Of a stretch of DNA of 64,000 nucleotides, positions 1 through 10,827 are shown in pieces. Made by a program: the position numbers and the translations under genes. The notes under the pieces were generated by a model, which worked only from the letters and a program-made list of their open reading frames with translations, had not been told where the DNA came from and made no database searches. Source of the DNA: Takakia lepidozioides (lineage: Eukaryota > Streptophyta > Takakiopsida > Takakiales > Takakiaceae); assembly GCA_030704615.1 (NCBI GenBank), contig CM060732.1, forward strand, positions 21,452,001-21,516,000, written 5' to 3'. Each line of letters starts with the position of its first letter. Positions within the stretch are counted from its first letter, which is position 1.

Positions 1-640
1 GATTACAGTAAGGTTTCTCAATAAGATCGAGCACTCCCCAATAGAGGGACTGAGGCAATTGCAGACTGGCAAAGTTAACATGTTTTTGCAGTTATTGCAT
101 GCAGGTCAAGCATTGAATGAAGAATGTCTCTGGCAGGAATTTTTCTCAGATACTTCACAGTGCTGCGACAACAGATTTGATAAGGTGAGACTATCCTAAC
201 TTAGGATGTCGTAAATGTTTTCTAGGAGATCCTGGACTCAAGCTTGCATGATGAATGTTTCATCGTCTGGATAGATGCAGTTTCTCAAATTCATAAGAAT
301 TTGGTCCTTTAGCACAAAAAACTCGAAGGTCCTTATTGTTACTAGCAGCTCAAAGCTGCTCCCTGTAGTTTGAAGATGGTGTATTTATAGCCTCAGTGTT
401 GCCAGACTGGTAGAAGCTATAGGCTCTCAGCTGCCCAGTGGTCGGTTTTTTTCAGAGAAGTCCAGGATTGCCAGACTTCAGAAATAAGCAGCCAGAAGAG
501 GTGGTTTGGATTGAGGGTTTGTCGAATCTTCCTTGGGTGAAAGCACAGTTACCTGCCATCACACGAGGTCGAGTACAATCTGGTGATGGCTCTAATTTCA
601 ATGTACATCATGGCGGTTTACACCTAGAATACAACAGGTA
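1..640. other. no gene recognised upstream of the PPR gene
   Basis: I see no protein family here. A 114-residue open frame begins at 438 on the plus strand but shows no recognisable motif and runs into the duplicated leader at 640-1016, so I treat it as chance. Confidence 0.4.
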
Positions 641-1016
641 CGGTTTTGATGAGATGATCCAAGGGTTTCAACTCATAAGGATAGAGTTGGTCAAGTTTAT
701 TCGCAAAGTAGATCACTGCTGCAGTTTGGTAATCCCATCGATAAGTAGCCTGTCAGTACGAAGATATTTTTCTCTTAAGTAGCTAGGAGCAATGACATAT
801 AGCATGTAGGGGGTGTAAGTTTTGCAACGAAGTAAGGTTTTGATGAGATGATGCAAGGGTTCCCTTCAGACGTGTAGACTTGGTCCAGCTTATTCTGAGT
901 AGATGACTGCTGCAGTTTGGTGTTCCCATGGATAAGCGTGAAGATATCTTTCTTTACAGTTACTAGGAGCTTTGCCATTTAGGATGCGGGTTTCAGTGTA
1001 AATTTTGTAATGAAAT
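640..1016. repeat. direct duplication in the leader of the PPR gene (two units, period about 193 bp)
   Basis: A unit starting with ttttgatgagatgat near 644 and ending with a tgtaagttttg-type segment near 828 recurs from about 836 to 1016. Shared blocks include ctgctgcagtttggt, the gaagatat..ttt segment and tagctaggagc/tactaggagc. The second unit ends just before the PPR start codon at 1034, so the duplication lies in the promoter or 5' leader. The copies are diverged, so the event is old. No regulatory function can be read from sequence alone. Confidence 0.7.
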
Positions 1017-1033
1017 GTTTAGAGTGATGTAGG

Positions 1034-3758
1034 ATGGCAGGGTTGAATCAGGCACAGTCAAGCACCTCCACCCTGGCCACTTCTTATAGAAGAGGACCGG
1101 GAGAGAGATTTAAAATGAAAGAGAGATTCAAAATGAAGCCTTCAGGCAGCTGTGAGGATATGAGAACACTATGTAAGGCAGGAGAACTGAAAGAGGCGCT
1201 GCACATTTTGAAACAAGGAGGCATTTCAGCAGACTTGGATACTTACGTTCGTCTCTTGCAAGAGTGCAGCAAGATAAAAGACATAGCAAGGGGAAAACAG
1301 TTGCACACGCACATCACCCAAAGTGGATTCAAGCCAAACACCTTTCTATTGAACGCCCTTGTTAACATGTATGCCAAGTGCGGCAGCCTGTTGGATGCCC
1401 GCCAAGTGTTTGACAATATGCATGAACGGGATGTATGTACGTGGACTATTATGATGGCAGGATATGCAAAGAATGGATATGGTAGTGAGGCTTGCCGAAT
1501 GTATGAGAAAATGGTAAGGGAAGGGGCTACACCCAACAAGGTCACCTTCATCTGCATTCTCAGGGCATGTGCCAGCCTAGGAGCCCTGAGAAAGGGCAAA
1601 GAGGTCCATGCTGACATCGTAAAAGCCGGAATTGCTCCGGACATCATTCTGGAGACTGCTCTTGCAGACATGTATGCCAAATGTGGGAGCATGAATGATG
1701 CAAATCAAGTGTTCAACAACATGGCCAAACGGGATGTGGTCACATGGAATACCATTATCATAGGATATGCTCAGCTTGGGTGTTGTAGGGAGGCTTTTGA
1801 GAAATATGAGCAGATGGCACGGGAAAGGGTGACACCTGACAAGGTCACCTTCATTTGCATTTTGAACGTGTGTGCCAGCCTGGTATCACTGGAAAAGGGC
1901 AAAGATGTTCATGTGCAGTTCAGCAAAAGTGGAATTCCATCGGATGTAGTTCTGGATAATAGCCTTATCGACATGTATTCGAAATGCGGGAGCTTAAAGG
2001 ATGCATGTCAAGTGTTTGACAATATGGCTAAACGAGATGTGGTCTCATGGAACACTATGATCACAGGATATACTCAGCGGGGGTTGGGTAGAGAAGCTCT
2101 TGAGAGATTTGAGCAAATGAGACAGGAAGGGGTGAGGCCCGATATGGTCACATTCATTTGCATCCTCAATGCCTGTGCCGGTCTGGCAGCTCTGGAAAAG
2201 GGCAAACTTATTCATGCTGACCTCAGCAAAGCTGGAATTGCGCCAAATATCATTCTAGAGACTGCCCTTGTTGACATGTATGCCAAATGCGGGAGCTTAG
2301 ATCATGCACGTCAAGTGTTCAACAACATTGCGCTCTCCATTGCAGGATATGCCAGCAAGTTTCAGCCTTATCCTCAAATGCCCCCCCAATTATTGCATAG
2401 CAAACAGCAGCCCAACGTCAAGGTCACATTCATTTGTGTTGTCAATGCATGTGCAAGTCTGGCAGCTCTTGAAAAGGGCACACAGGTCCATGCTCACATC
2501 ATCAAAGCTGGAATAGCCCCAGATATCGTTCTGGAGACTGCCCTTGTTGACATGTATGCCAAATGTGGGAACATGAAGAATGCGCTTGATGTTTTTGATA
2601 ATATGGCCCAACAAGATGTGGTCTCATGGAGCGCAATGATAGCAGGATATACACAGCATGGTTGTAGCATGGAGGCTTTTGAGATGTACGAGAAAATGAA
2701 AGATGAAGGGGTGACACCAAACAAAGTCACCTTTGTTTGCATTCTAAATGCATGTGCCAGCATGGCAGCCCTGGAAAAGGGTAAAGAAGTCCATGCAGAC
2801 ATTACCAGAGCCCAAATTGCGCCATTTATTCATCTGGAGAATACGCTTGTCAACATGTATGCCAAATGTGGGAGCTTGATAGATGCACGTCAAGTGTTTG
2901 ACAAGATGTCTACACGAGATGTTGTCTCATGGAGTGTGATGATCACTGGATATGGTCAGCAAGGGTGTGGTAGGGAGGCCCTTCAACTGTTTGAACAAAT
3001 GCAACGGGGAGGCTTGAAGCCGGACCGTGTCACCTTTGTATGTCTTCTCTCTGCATGTAGCCACGGGGGCCTTATAAATGAAGGCTGTCACTACTTTGAT
3101 TCCATGAGTCGAGATCATGGCCTAACTCCCACGGTGGAACATTTCGGCTGCATGGTAGACCTTCTTGGTCGTGCAGGGAAGTTGGATGAGGCAGAGACCT
3201 TTATTAGCAAAATGCCAACTGAACCAGGTGCTTCAGTGTGGGGGACGTTGCTCAGTGCCTGCAGATTTCATGGCAACTTGGAGCTAGCAGAACGTGTAGC
3301 AATAGGTCTTCTCATGTGGGATCCACAGCACACTGCAAGTTACATGCTGCTATCAAACATCTATTCTGTAGCGGGCTGGATTGAGGTGGACGACAGAGTC
3401 CATACGTTCGTTGGAGACACAAATTGAGGGCAATCCATGCTGAGTTCATAAGATTATCTGGGCTATGAAAGAGGCTGGGTATGTGCCTGACACAAGCTTT
3501 CTATTGCATGATGTGGAGGAGGAGCAAAAGGAATTTTATCTTTGCCATCACAGCGAGGAGCTGGCCATTGCTTTGAGACTCATAAGCACACCCCCTGGGA
3601 CACCTCTCCACGTCATCAACAAACTTCGCGTGTGTGGTGAGTGCCACACTGCCACCAAGTTCATCTCGAAGATTGCTGGGCGAGCAGTTCTTTTACAGGA
3701 TGCCAACCGGTTTCACAATTTCCAGGATGGACTTTGTTCTTGTGGGGATTACTGGTGA
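1034..3758 (+). pseudogene. PLS-class pentatricopeptide repeat protein with DYW domain, frameshifted near the 3' end
   Basis: The main open frame (1034-3427, 797 aa) starts with ATG. A Ser/Thr/Arg-rich N-terminus of about 40 residues could be an organelle transit peptide. Six MYAKCGS/MYSKCGS-type helices follow, the first near residue 112, each with an RDVVSWN and a PDKVTFICIL segment typical of P-L-S triplets. Family knowledge: such proteins bind organellar RNA one base per repeat, and their DYW domain deaminates C to U. The E region is short: after SNIYSVAG about 25-30 residues present in the paralogue at 42.4-44.9 kb are missing. The frame stops at TGA 3425-3427. The continuation ([10 protein letters not shown]) lies in a second frame from about 3430, and the DYW domain in a third (3465-3758). 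That domain keeps HSEE, CGECH and a terminal CGDYW. Two frameshifts plus a deletion mean the editing domain is not translated with the repeats, unless assembly errors are responsible. The fourth repeat is also irregular (IALSIAGYASKFQ). Confidence 0.85.
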
Positions 3759-3774
3759 AACAACACAATGTACC

Positions 3775-4565
3775 TATGAACGAAAGTGCATCACGTCAAA
3801 TGTGAGGGCACTGGATGCAAATGCAAGCAAAGAGTACAGTTGAAAGGAAGGAAACTTGGTATGATTAATGCAATCATCTGTACGGCACTTTCTTGAGCTG
3901 CAAATGGTGATTGATCACAGTACAAGCATGATCCCGGAAGAGTCTAAGCTGGCAAAAGGGGCCCATATGATGTTTCGAACAATCATTATCTGTGCGAAGA
4001 CCAGATGGATAGGTTATCATAGATCCCACTCCGGTACTCAGCTCAGATTTGATCTCCCCTCTATTGCTTCTACTGCATAAGCCTCGTGGCTTTATGCCGC
4101 GTAAGACTCGGCCTCATGCCCCAAGGGGCTTGCATAAGTTGCCTAATGAAAGAGTTTTGGAGCTCCTCTTTGGTGCTGTGATTAGTGTCCTATCCAAAAA
4201 CAGCAGGAAAGTACCTGGACGCTGGACGCTTGTAATTCTGCCTTGCGCTGGGAAAACAACTGACCGTGCCCACCAGCTGGCCTCGGTAGGGCTGTATTTT
4301 GAAACCTGGCTGAAACTTGTTCGAAGTATGAGTGTCTTCCTGTCCTGAGAACCCCCATAGGTTCCATGTTTGTGCTATCATGCACTAACTGGTTGATTTT
4401 CGCCCTTCGTTTTCAGGGCAAGTTTGGGGCATAATTTTGGTCGTTCTGGAGGGATCTTACGAGTGTAGCCTGGAACGGGACCTTACGCCTGTAAGATCCC
4501 CAAGTTAGCTATTTTAGCTATTTTTTCCTCAATCACAGGGAGAAAAACATTGCAAGGCGTGTGTC
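3775..4565. other. no gene recognised
   Basis: This stretch is 3' flank of the PPR gene. Small open frames exist on both strands but none carries a recognisable motif. A short direct repeat (tttagctatttt around 4505) is the only structure I noticed. Confidence 0.4.
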
Positions 4566-4830
4566 GGTATTCTTGCCCTAGCAACGTGGTCAAAAGAAAA
4601 GTATGACCCCTTGGTATTCTTGCCCTAGAAACGTGGTCAAAAGAAAAGTATGACCCCTTGGTATTCTTGCCCTAGAAGCGCGGTCAAAAGGCAAGTATGA
4701 CCCTTGACGAAGGATCCTAACATTACTACAGTTCTTAGCATACAAGCCTAGAAAGCTATGTCACAATCGTCCTCTTAGCTAGACCCATTGGTATTATTGC
4801 CCTAGAAGTGTGGTCAAAAGGCAATGATCC
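4566..4830. repeat. 47-bp tandem repeat, three copies plus one displaced copy
   Basis: Copies start at 4566, 4613 and 4660, each beginning ggtattcttgccctag and containing gtggtcaaaag followed by a gtatgaccc segment. The period is exactly 47 bp and the copies differ at only a few positions, so the expansion is fairly recent. A fourth, partial copy lies at 4790-4830 after about 80 bp of unrelated sequence. There is no coding potential. Confidence 0.9.
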
Positions 4831-5675
4831 ATGACAATGGTAGTCAATGAGTATCTAAAGTCCTCAAGAGTGCTTCTAATCTCATGGCCCTGTTATCCGC
4901 AAGGCTTCATGTTTTGCAGAGTTTGCACGCCTTGGCGCCCTGCAATTGGTAAAGGGTGTATAGGTAGCGCATTTTTAAACATGGGAAGGGAGAAGGCAGA
5001 AACAAATATTGGGCATGACATCATCATCAGGGGCAACTTCGGGCAAGCATGTAAAGTGGCCCTTAGGACCACAGGAAGGACAGAGGTTCAAATAGTGATG
5101 TGGTTCCACATGGCCATGGATCTCTAGGTACATCCTTCGAATACTCACCGGTCCTGCCGCTGCCGAATCCGCTCAAGCTACCACAAGGTGGATGTGGCTT
5201 TATAAACTGCAACCATTACTACACTCATCACCCCATTTGAGATCAGAGAGAAGACTCCGGCCAAAGCTGTAACTAAGAGCCACTTTTTTTAACTAAGAGC
5301 CATTTGAGATCAAAACCTGTTACAGTGTCATTTGGAACATCATGCCAAGCATTCTAAGAGTTGTGTATAAATTTTACCTCCTTATGTGTTATATCTCCTT
5401 TATTGTTAAGTTTTCTCTACTCTCCAAAATTTTACACTAAAAAGGATTGAAAGGGTGTTATATGTGATGTGTTAGAAAAGTCTTACTCTCTATGTTGTTA
5501 AAACACCCCATTTAATTGTTATATGTCATTATGCACCTCCAGTTAGTTGGTGGGAATTGTTTCTTAGGTATGACTCAACAAAGTTGACCATAAATTTGGT
5601 CTATCCAATTGAAATGTCTTTAAAGGAAGGTCTATCTCTCATCTCAACTATTAGTGCTCTTGTGAAGGCTTATTT
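4831..5675. other. no gene recognised; AT-rich flank of gypsy element A
   Basis: The stretch 5200-5670 is AT-rich with T runs and no long open frame. A 98-residue frame at 4831-5127 has no recognisable domain. It ends at the LTR starting at 5676. Confidence 0.4.
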
Positions 5676-6156
5676 TGTGCTTGAATGAGATTCTCCCGTC
5701 CTCACAAGTGCATGTTAAACTAGGGTGTAAGAGCTTGGAAGGAGCGGGCTTTACAGCACGAGAAGAGAGATGAACATGTAGAGGATTCCACGTACAGCAT
5801 ATGCAGAGCTAACACACACACATCCAAAGCTCATAGAGCACGTCCAAAAGCCCGTACACCAGGTTGTACATACGAGAAAAAGGGCCCTGACTCAAGGTCA
5901 GGAACAAGCTTATACCCAAAACCTAGGGTGAGGAAATACCCCCACGTGGTACCAGGGTTGCCTAGATTACAAACAGATCTGGCCCGTAGACCAATGAAGG
6001 GGCCATGCAGCCACAAAGCTCTAGGATAACCTCAAACAAGTATAGGTCAGGCTGTATATAACGGTCTCCCGCCGTAAATATTAATGGCATGGGATGAACC
6101 TGTCAGACAGTGATGAATAGGCTGAAAGTCAGGTCAGGAGAACATGAGCCATCACA
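5676..6156 (-). repeat. 3' LTR of gypsy element A
   Basis: The stretch aligns along its length with 16444-16946, with small indels; the other copy is 503 bp and this one 481 bp. The termini TGTG..CACA are short inverted repeats, as is usual for LTRs. A purine tract flanks the inner side at 6166-6180. Confidence 0.9.
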
Positions 6157-6165
6157 TATGTGAAG

Positions 6166-6180
6166 GCTTCCCCCCCCTTA
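6166..6180 (-). other. polypurine tract of gypsy element A
   Basis: On the minus strand this reads taaggggggggaagcc, ending about 10 bp before the 3' LTR. In LTR elements this purine run primes second-strand DNA synthesis. Its place and strand fit the minus orientation of A. Confidence 0.75.
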
Positions 6181-6397
6181 AAATCCGAGCTCCGCAAGGT
6201 AAAATATACGGATGTTACCCCGCCATGAAGTTCCCCAACGTCGCAGGGTGAAAAACCTGTTATGGGAAAACCCGGTGGGACAAAACCTATGCAAAGGAAA
6301 ACCTTACGCGTTATAAGTGACCCCGAGGAAGTGCAAGGTTAGATCGACATGCCTCACACTTGGAGATGAAGACAGTAACATCTCTTTGAATTCCCTT

Positions 6398-6700
6398 CTA
6401 GTAGTACACCTCTTGTATGCGAGCTATAGTCTTCTTGACCCCAAGATAACCTGCATACAAAGAAGCATGAAAGCATTCCAACAAAGCATCTAACTGGCTC
6501 CGTGGTGGTACCTCCAAGTAACAAGGACTCTCATCCTTAGTGCCCACTTTGTACAACTTTCCATCCCTACAACGATGAGCATCCACATTGTACAACACTT
6601 GCTTTCTCAACTTCTCAGGGAGCCCTGCAGGTGAACGTCCATGAAGACATCGATGGAGTAGCGCTGCATGCAGCATATCATCCATGATTGCACTGCACAT
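6398..6700 (-). pseudogene. gypsy element A: integrase N-terminal zinc-binding region, core deleted
   Basis: The frame holds the usual linker between RNase H and integrase and ends in AGYLGVKKTIARIQEVYY, the start of the HHCC zinc-binding part of integrase. It then stops, and only about 220 bp of non-coding sequence separate it from the purine tract. The whole DD35E catalytic core and any chromodomain are therefore missing. The deletion leaves the element dependent on another copy for integration. Confidence 0.8.
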
Positions 6701-6915
6701 AAGCGAGGTTCAATGGGCTTTAGTAAGGGTGACATGGAGTGTCTGCCTCATGTTATCTCCAGCCACTAGATCCTTGCCTCATTTGAAATGAACCAAGGCT
6801 GAAAAGGAAAGACAAGGAACAAGGAAGGATAGATCAGCCCCTCACAAAGGCTTTAGACATGAGATCCACTGTCCAAACCAGCAATATAGGGACTCAGCCT
6901 GGATCATCAAGAAGG

Positions 6916-8223
6916 CTAGACCAGCCCCAAGCTAGATGGATCAAGAAGAAGAGGCTTTTGATCAAAACATAAAAGGTTAAGAACAGGGCCTGTCCCCTTA
7001 GGAGAGGATATATCAAGAGCAGCCAAGTCCTCCAAGGTCACCATAGGCTTGCCTACATGAGGCTCAACCTGTGTAAGAGCATTTGCATTGGAATTCTCAT
7101 TCCCCTTCTTGTAGACAATGTCAAGGTCAAACTCTTGTAAGAACATAGCCCATTGTGCCAGTCTACCATACAACAGTTCACGAGGCCGAAGCAATGCCTT
7201 AAGGGGAAGATGATCAGTCTCAACCACAAACTTGCTGCCATGCAAATACTACCTGTAGTGTTTAACACCAAAGATCAAAGCTAGCCCCTCTTTATCAGTG
7301 ATAGAGTAGTTCTTTTCATGCTTGTCCAGCTTCCTAGAGGCATAAGCAATGACTTTCTTCTTCCCATCAAGTACTTGACACAAAATGGCAGAGATGGCAA
7401 TATCAGAAGCATATGCTTGCATCTTGAAAGGCGGGTGAAAATTGGGAAACATAAAGACTGGAGCAGTGGTGAGAGCAACCTTCAACCTGTCAAAGGCAAC
7501 TTGTTGGAAAGTGCCCCATTCAAAGTGAACATCCTTAGCTAGAAGCTTGGTCAAAGCAAAAGCAATCATGGCCCAAGAAGCCAAACCAAGGAAGGATTTA
7601 ACACAGTGTTTGTCCTTGGGAATGGGAAACTCCCAGACAGAGCAAAGCTTCTCAGGATCAGGTTTAAGACCTTCTTTTGATAGGACATGACCCAAGAAGT
7701 GAAGCTCAGGCATGCACAATTCAGATTTCTTTGACTTAACCTTTAACCCTGCAACTCTAAGTCTGCTGAAGACACGTTGCAAGTCAAGAAGATGAGCTTC
7801 AAAGGTGGCTGAATATACATTGATGTCATCAATGTATATCAAAGCACACTCCCACCTCAAATTTCCAAGGACAATATCCATTAGGTGCTGGAAGGTAGAA
7901 GTTGCATTGCACAAACCAAAAGGCATGGTCTCATACTGGTACTTGCCCATCCTACAGACAAAGGAGGTTTTCTCTTTTGCTTCCTCAGTCAGAGGCACTT
8001 GCCAAAATCCAGAGGCCAAGTCTAAGGAAGAAAACACAGTGGCTCCATGTAACATGTCAAGGGTCTCATTGATCTTGGGGAGGGGATATGCATCTTTCTT
8101 GGTGACTGTATTGAGACGCCCGAAGTCCACACAGAAGCGAGTACTTCCATCTTTCTTCCCTACAAGGACTATGGGACTGGCCCAAGGAGAGATGGAAGGC
8201 TTAATCACACCAGCATCAAGCAT
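6916..8223 (-). pseudogene. gypsy element A: reverse transcriptase and RNase H
   Basis: The RT part (7249-8223) begins [10 protein letters not shown] and carries the finger motif [20 protein letters not shown], a [12 protein letters not shown] segment, [13 protein letters not shown], the catalytic YIDD and [10 protein letters not shown]. RNase H follows with [14 protein letters not shown], then an in-frame TAG at 7249-7251, then LHGSKFVVETDHLPLKALL and IVYKKGNENSNANAL. A homopolymer of seven A residues (plus-strand T run at 8224-8230) is where the frame shifts from the upstream protease-linker frame. The catalytic residues are intact, but the stop and frameshift break the polyprotein. Confidence 0.9.
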
Positions 8224-9535
8224 TTTTTTATTTCCTCTTGCACAATAGCCCTCTCTTTCACACTCTCTCTATAGGCAAATTGCTTGACAGGAGGTCCCTC
8301 AGTCTCAATGTCATGCTGCAGGATATTGGTCTTCCCAAGGTCAGAAGCTCCAAGACTGAACACATTCGGGTTGTGAGCTATCAAGGTCTCAACTTGTTTC
8401 TTTTGGGCTTCCTCAAGTAAGTGGTTGAGTTTGTTCTCACCAAGGACTTTGGCAAGGGCTTCTCTTTCTTGAGCATTGAGTCTATTCTTGAAGCTCATGG
8501 CAGGAGAAGAGTGGCTGAAAAAAGCAGTGACCAGATCTGATTGATCATGGACAATGCCTAAGGCTTCAAAACCAAAAGCAGGTTGGACTTCATCAATCTC
8601 TTCTAAGGGACGGGCAGAAATTCTAGCAAGCACTTGCCCCTTCTTGATGGTCACAGGAAACCTTTCAGGATTGGCTATAAGAAGCTTGACTTCATCTTTG
8701 TAACCTCTATCAAGAACCCCAGTAGCAACAAGGCAATGCTTTAAGGCAGTAAGCCTCCTCCATCCATCAACCTCAAGGTAGTGTCCCTTAGGACAAAGAT
8801 AGGTCAATTGGGTCTTGACCACTCTCTGGCACATATATGGAATAGTGACATCACATGGAGCTCTAATCAAAGTATTGTTCTTTTGCACCACAATGGGAGC
8901 ACCAGACTTTTGACCAGAGCTAGGTACATGCCACTCATACATCAAGGCAAGATCTGGCTTGTATTTGTAAAAATCCAGCCAAGACATGTTGTGGTGGGTC
9001 CTTTGCCTTACCTCCCTTACCATGGCTTGAACTTGGGAAAGGTTGGCAGTGCATGCATGCATGCATCTTGACAGTCTTGAGAGGCACTATAACTTCATGT
9101 CCTTCTCCATTGGGAAATCTTAGGGAGTTGTCACCAAGGTTGATGGTAGCTTTTGCCCCTGTCATCCAATCCAATCCCAACAATAACTGGTCTCCTACTG
9201 TAACTATGCAAGTAATGAAGACCTCTTTCTTGTGAATTCTAATAGGGACAGTGACCAGCCCCAAGGGCTCATACCTTGACCCATCTGCAATGATGACCTC
9301 CATGCCTTGTGCAGGGGTCAACTTGAGGCCCAAGACTCTCACTACCTGCAAGGGGATGGCAGACATGGTACATCCAGTATCTACAACACATGGAAAACTC
9401 AAATGATGCACATGACATTGTGTGATCAAGGGACTTATGTCGGGCACTTGACATTTCTTGGCTAGTTCACAATGCAAAGCCTTAAAGTTAGTTGACAACA
9501 TGACCCTCTTCTTACCTGCATTAACAGGGTGCTAC
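8205..9535 (-). pseudogene. gypsy element A: aspartic protease and linker to reverse transcriptase
   Basis: The upstream frame (8935-9501) contains FPCVVDTGCTMSAIPL, the DTG active site of a retropepsin, then a flap-like stretch and LLLGLDWM, the family's ILGMDWL-type segment. The linker (8205-9062) runs in another frame and leads to [16 protein letters not shown], the sequence that normally precedes RT. The switch of frame coincides with a run of GCAT repeats at about 9051-9066, so slippage in that microsatellite is the likely cause. Upstream of the protease the frame stays open through VNAGKKRV to the edge of element B near 9535. Confidence 0.85.
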
Positions 9536-10153
9536 CTTGCCCAAGGCACTCAAGGAGGCGGAGGCGCTCACTAGGTGTAGCCCCGCACACCGGGTTGCGG
9601 TGGGGGTGGCTCCACAAAGGGTGGTGGTAGCTTAGCGGGACTTAGTGGGGGTGGCATAGGACTCACCACGGGGCGGAGACCTTGTGGTGGGAGTCGTGGG
9701 GAGTCTTGGGACTCATCACGGTCCAATGGGGCCGTGGTAGGTGAGCCAAGACTCACCGCGACTCATCACCGGGAGTCGAGGGTCTTTGTGGTTCGCCATA
9801 AAATGGCATGGTTGTTTGTGAAACCCCCGCGGACAGTCACAGAAGTATATATAGGGAGTAGTAACACCGAGAACGGTGCAAGCCCGTTGGTGACCAAAAA
9901 GTAGTGAGTAAGCGAACGAGCCGGAAAGCGACCAAGGAGTGGGGAGCTATTCCGGACTGCCATCTACCAAAGGGAATTTCCACTAGGCCCAAATTGGTGG
10001 AGGGTCTTTTGGAAGAGTAAAGGGAGACCGTTATGTCCCGGTGAGCAGCCGAAGCTCCGAGTTGGCCCGGCGGCCAGGTTGGGAGTTAGGCGCGCGCATC
10101 AAAGCGAGTAACTATGACTTGAAGGGGAGCTTTCCGAAGTGAGGTGCGTGACA
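9536..10153 (+). repeat. 5' LTR of gypsy element B (first ~280 bp inferred)
   Basis: The part 9819-10153 matches the right LTR base for base over most of its length and ends GTGACA before the primer site. The part 9536-9818 is GC-rich, repetitive (many ggagtc and actcacc segments) and unlike element A. I assign it to the LTR because the A gag frame continues right up to its outer edge. If so, the right LTR has lost its first part. Confidence 0.65.
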
Positions 10154-10155
10154 CT

Positions 10156-10167
10156 TGGTATCAGAGC
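10156..10167 (+). other. primer-binding site of element B (initiator-Met tRNA type)
   Basis: TGGTATCAGAGC lies two bases after the 5' LTR end. This is the standard plant LTR-element site complementary to the 3' end of initiator methionine tRNA, which primes minus-strand cDNA synthesis. Confidence 0.9.
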
Positions 10168-10827
10168 TTAGAGTTCAGTACGCGATCGTCCTTGAGATCG
10201 GCCTCATGCTTCAATTGCGGGGAGCCCGAGCACATGGCCAAGAAATGCACGAAACCCCGACAATTGAACATGACTCGGGCGGCCAGGGAGCTATCCAAAG
10301 ATTCAATCAGCCGCTTGGTGGAGGCGGTGGTCGCCAAGACTTGCAAGGTAGACAACTACTCTTGTGAGTTGTATCAGGAAACTGACGCCTTGCGTAAAGG
10401 AAGTCAGTTAATGTTCGTGGATGGGATAATTTCCGGAACTAACGTGTCGTTGTTGGTGGACACATGAGCGTCGCACTCCTTCATGACACCGGCAACGGCA
10501 TGAAAGCTGGGGATCCCGACAAGTGACGTGGGGGCCTCTATTGAGGTGCGTTATGCCAAAGGAGAACCACAATTGGCGACGAGGTTGGCGTTCGATGTTC
10601 CTCTTCAACTGGGGAGTTGGGAGGGACGTGAGAACTTCACCATTTGCAAGATCGATGGAGTGGATCTCATTTTGGGGATGACCTTTTTTAGCAAATCCGG
10701 AGCGGTCATAGATGGCCGCAAGAGAGTAGTCACGCTGCCGTGTGGAAATGGCGGCGAAGTTTTACGAGTGTCGGAAACGCCCAAACCCATGGGAGGGCGA
10801 ATAAACCTTTTGTCAGCAAGGGAGTAG
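10168..10827 (+). pseudogene. gypsy element B: gag remnant (zinc knuckle) and protease
   Basis: A CX2CX4HX4C zinc knuckle (CFNCGEPEHMAKKC) lies at 10208-10249, only about 40 bp after the primer site, so nearly all of the capsid part of gag has been deleted. The protease follows. Its active-site motif should read DTGAS, but the Gly codon is TGA at 10465-10467, so the catalytic loop is cut. Downstream VDLILGMTFF is the normal protease C-terminal motif, and an in-frame TAG sits at 10825-10827. Retropepsin would need the DTG loop to dimerise, so this copy has no active protease. Confidence 0.85.

Noticed and set aside
438-782. 114-residue open frame as a gene
   Set aside because: No recognisable motif, and its 3' half lies in a duplicated leader region.
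4566-4708. CRISPR-like array
   Set aside because: The 47-bp units are contiguous tandem repeats without unique spacers, and the window is eukaryotic.
5130-5675. second LTR-type or promoter structure left of element A
   Set aside because: AT-rich sequence without any repeat of it elsewhere in the window.
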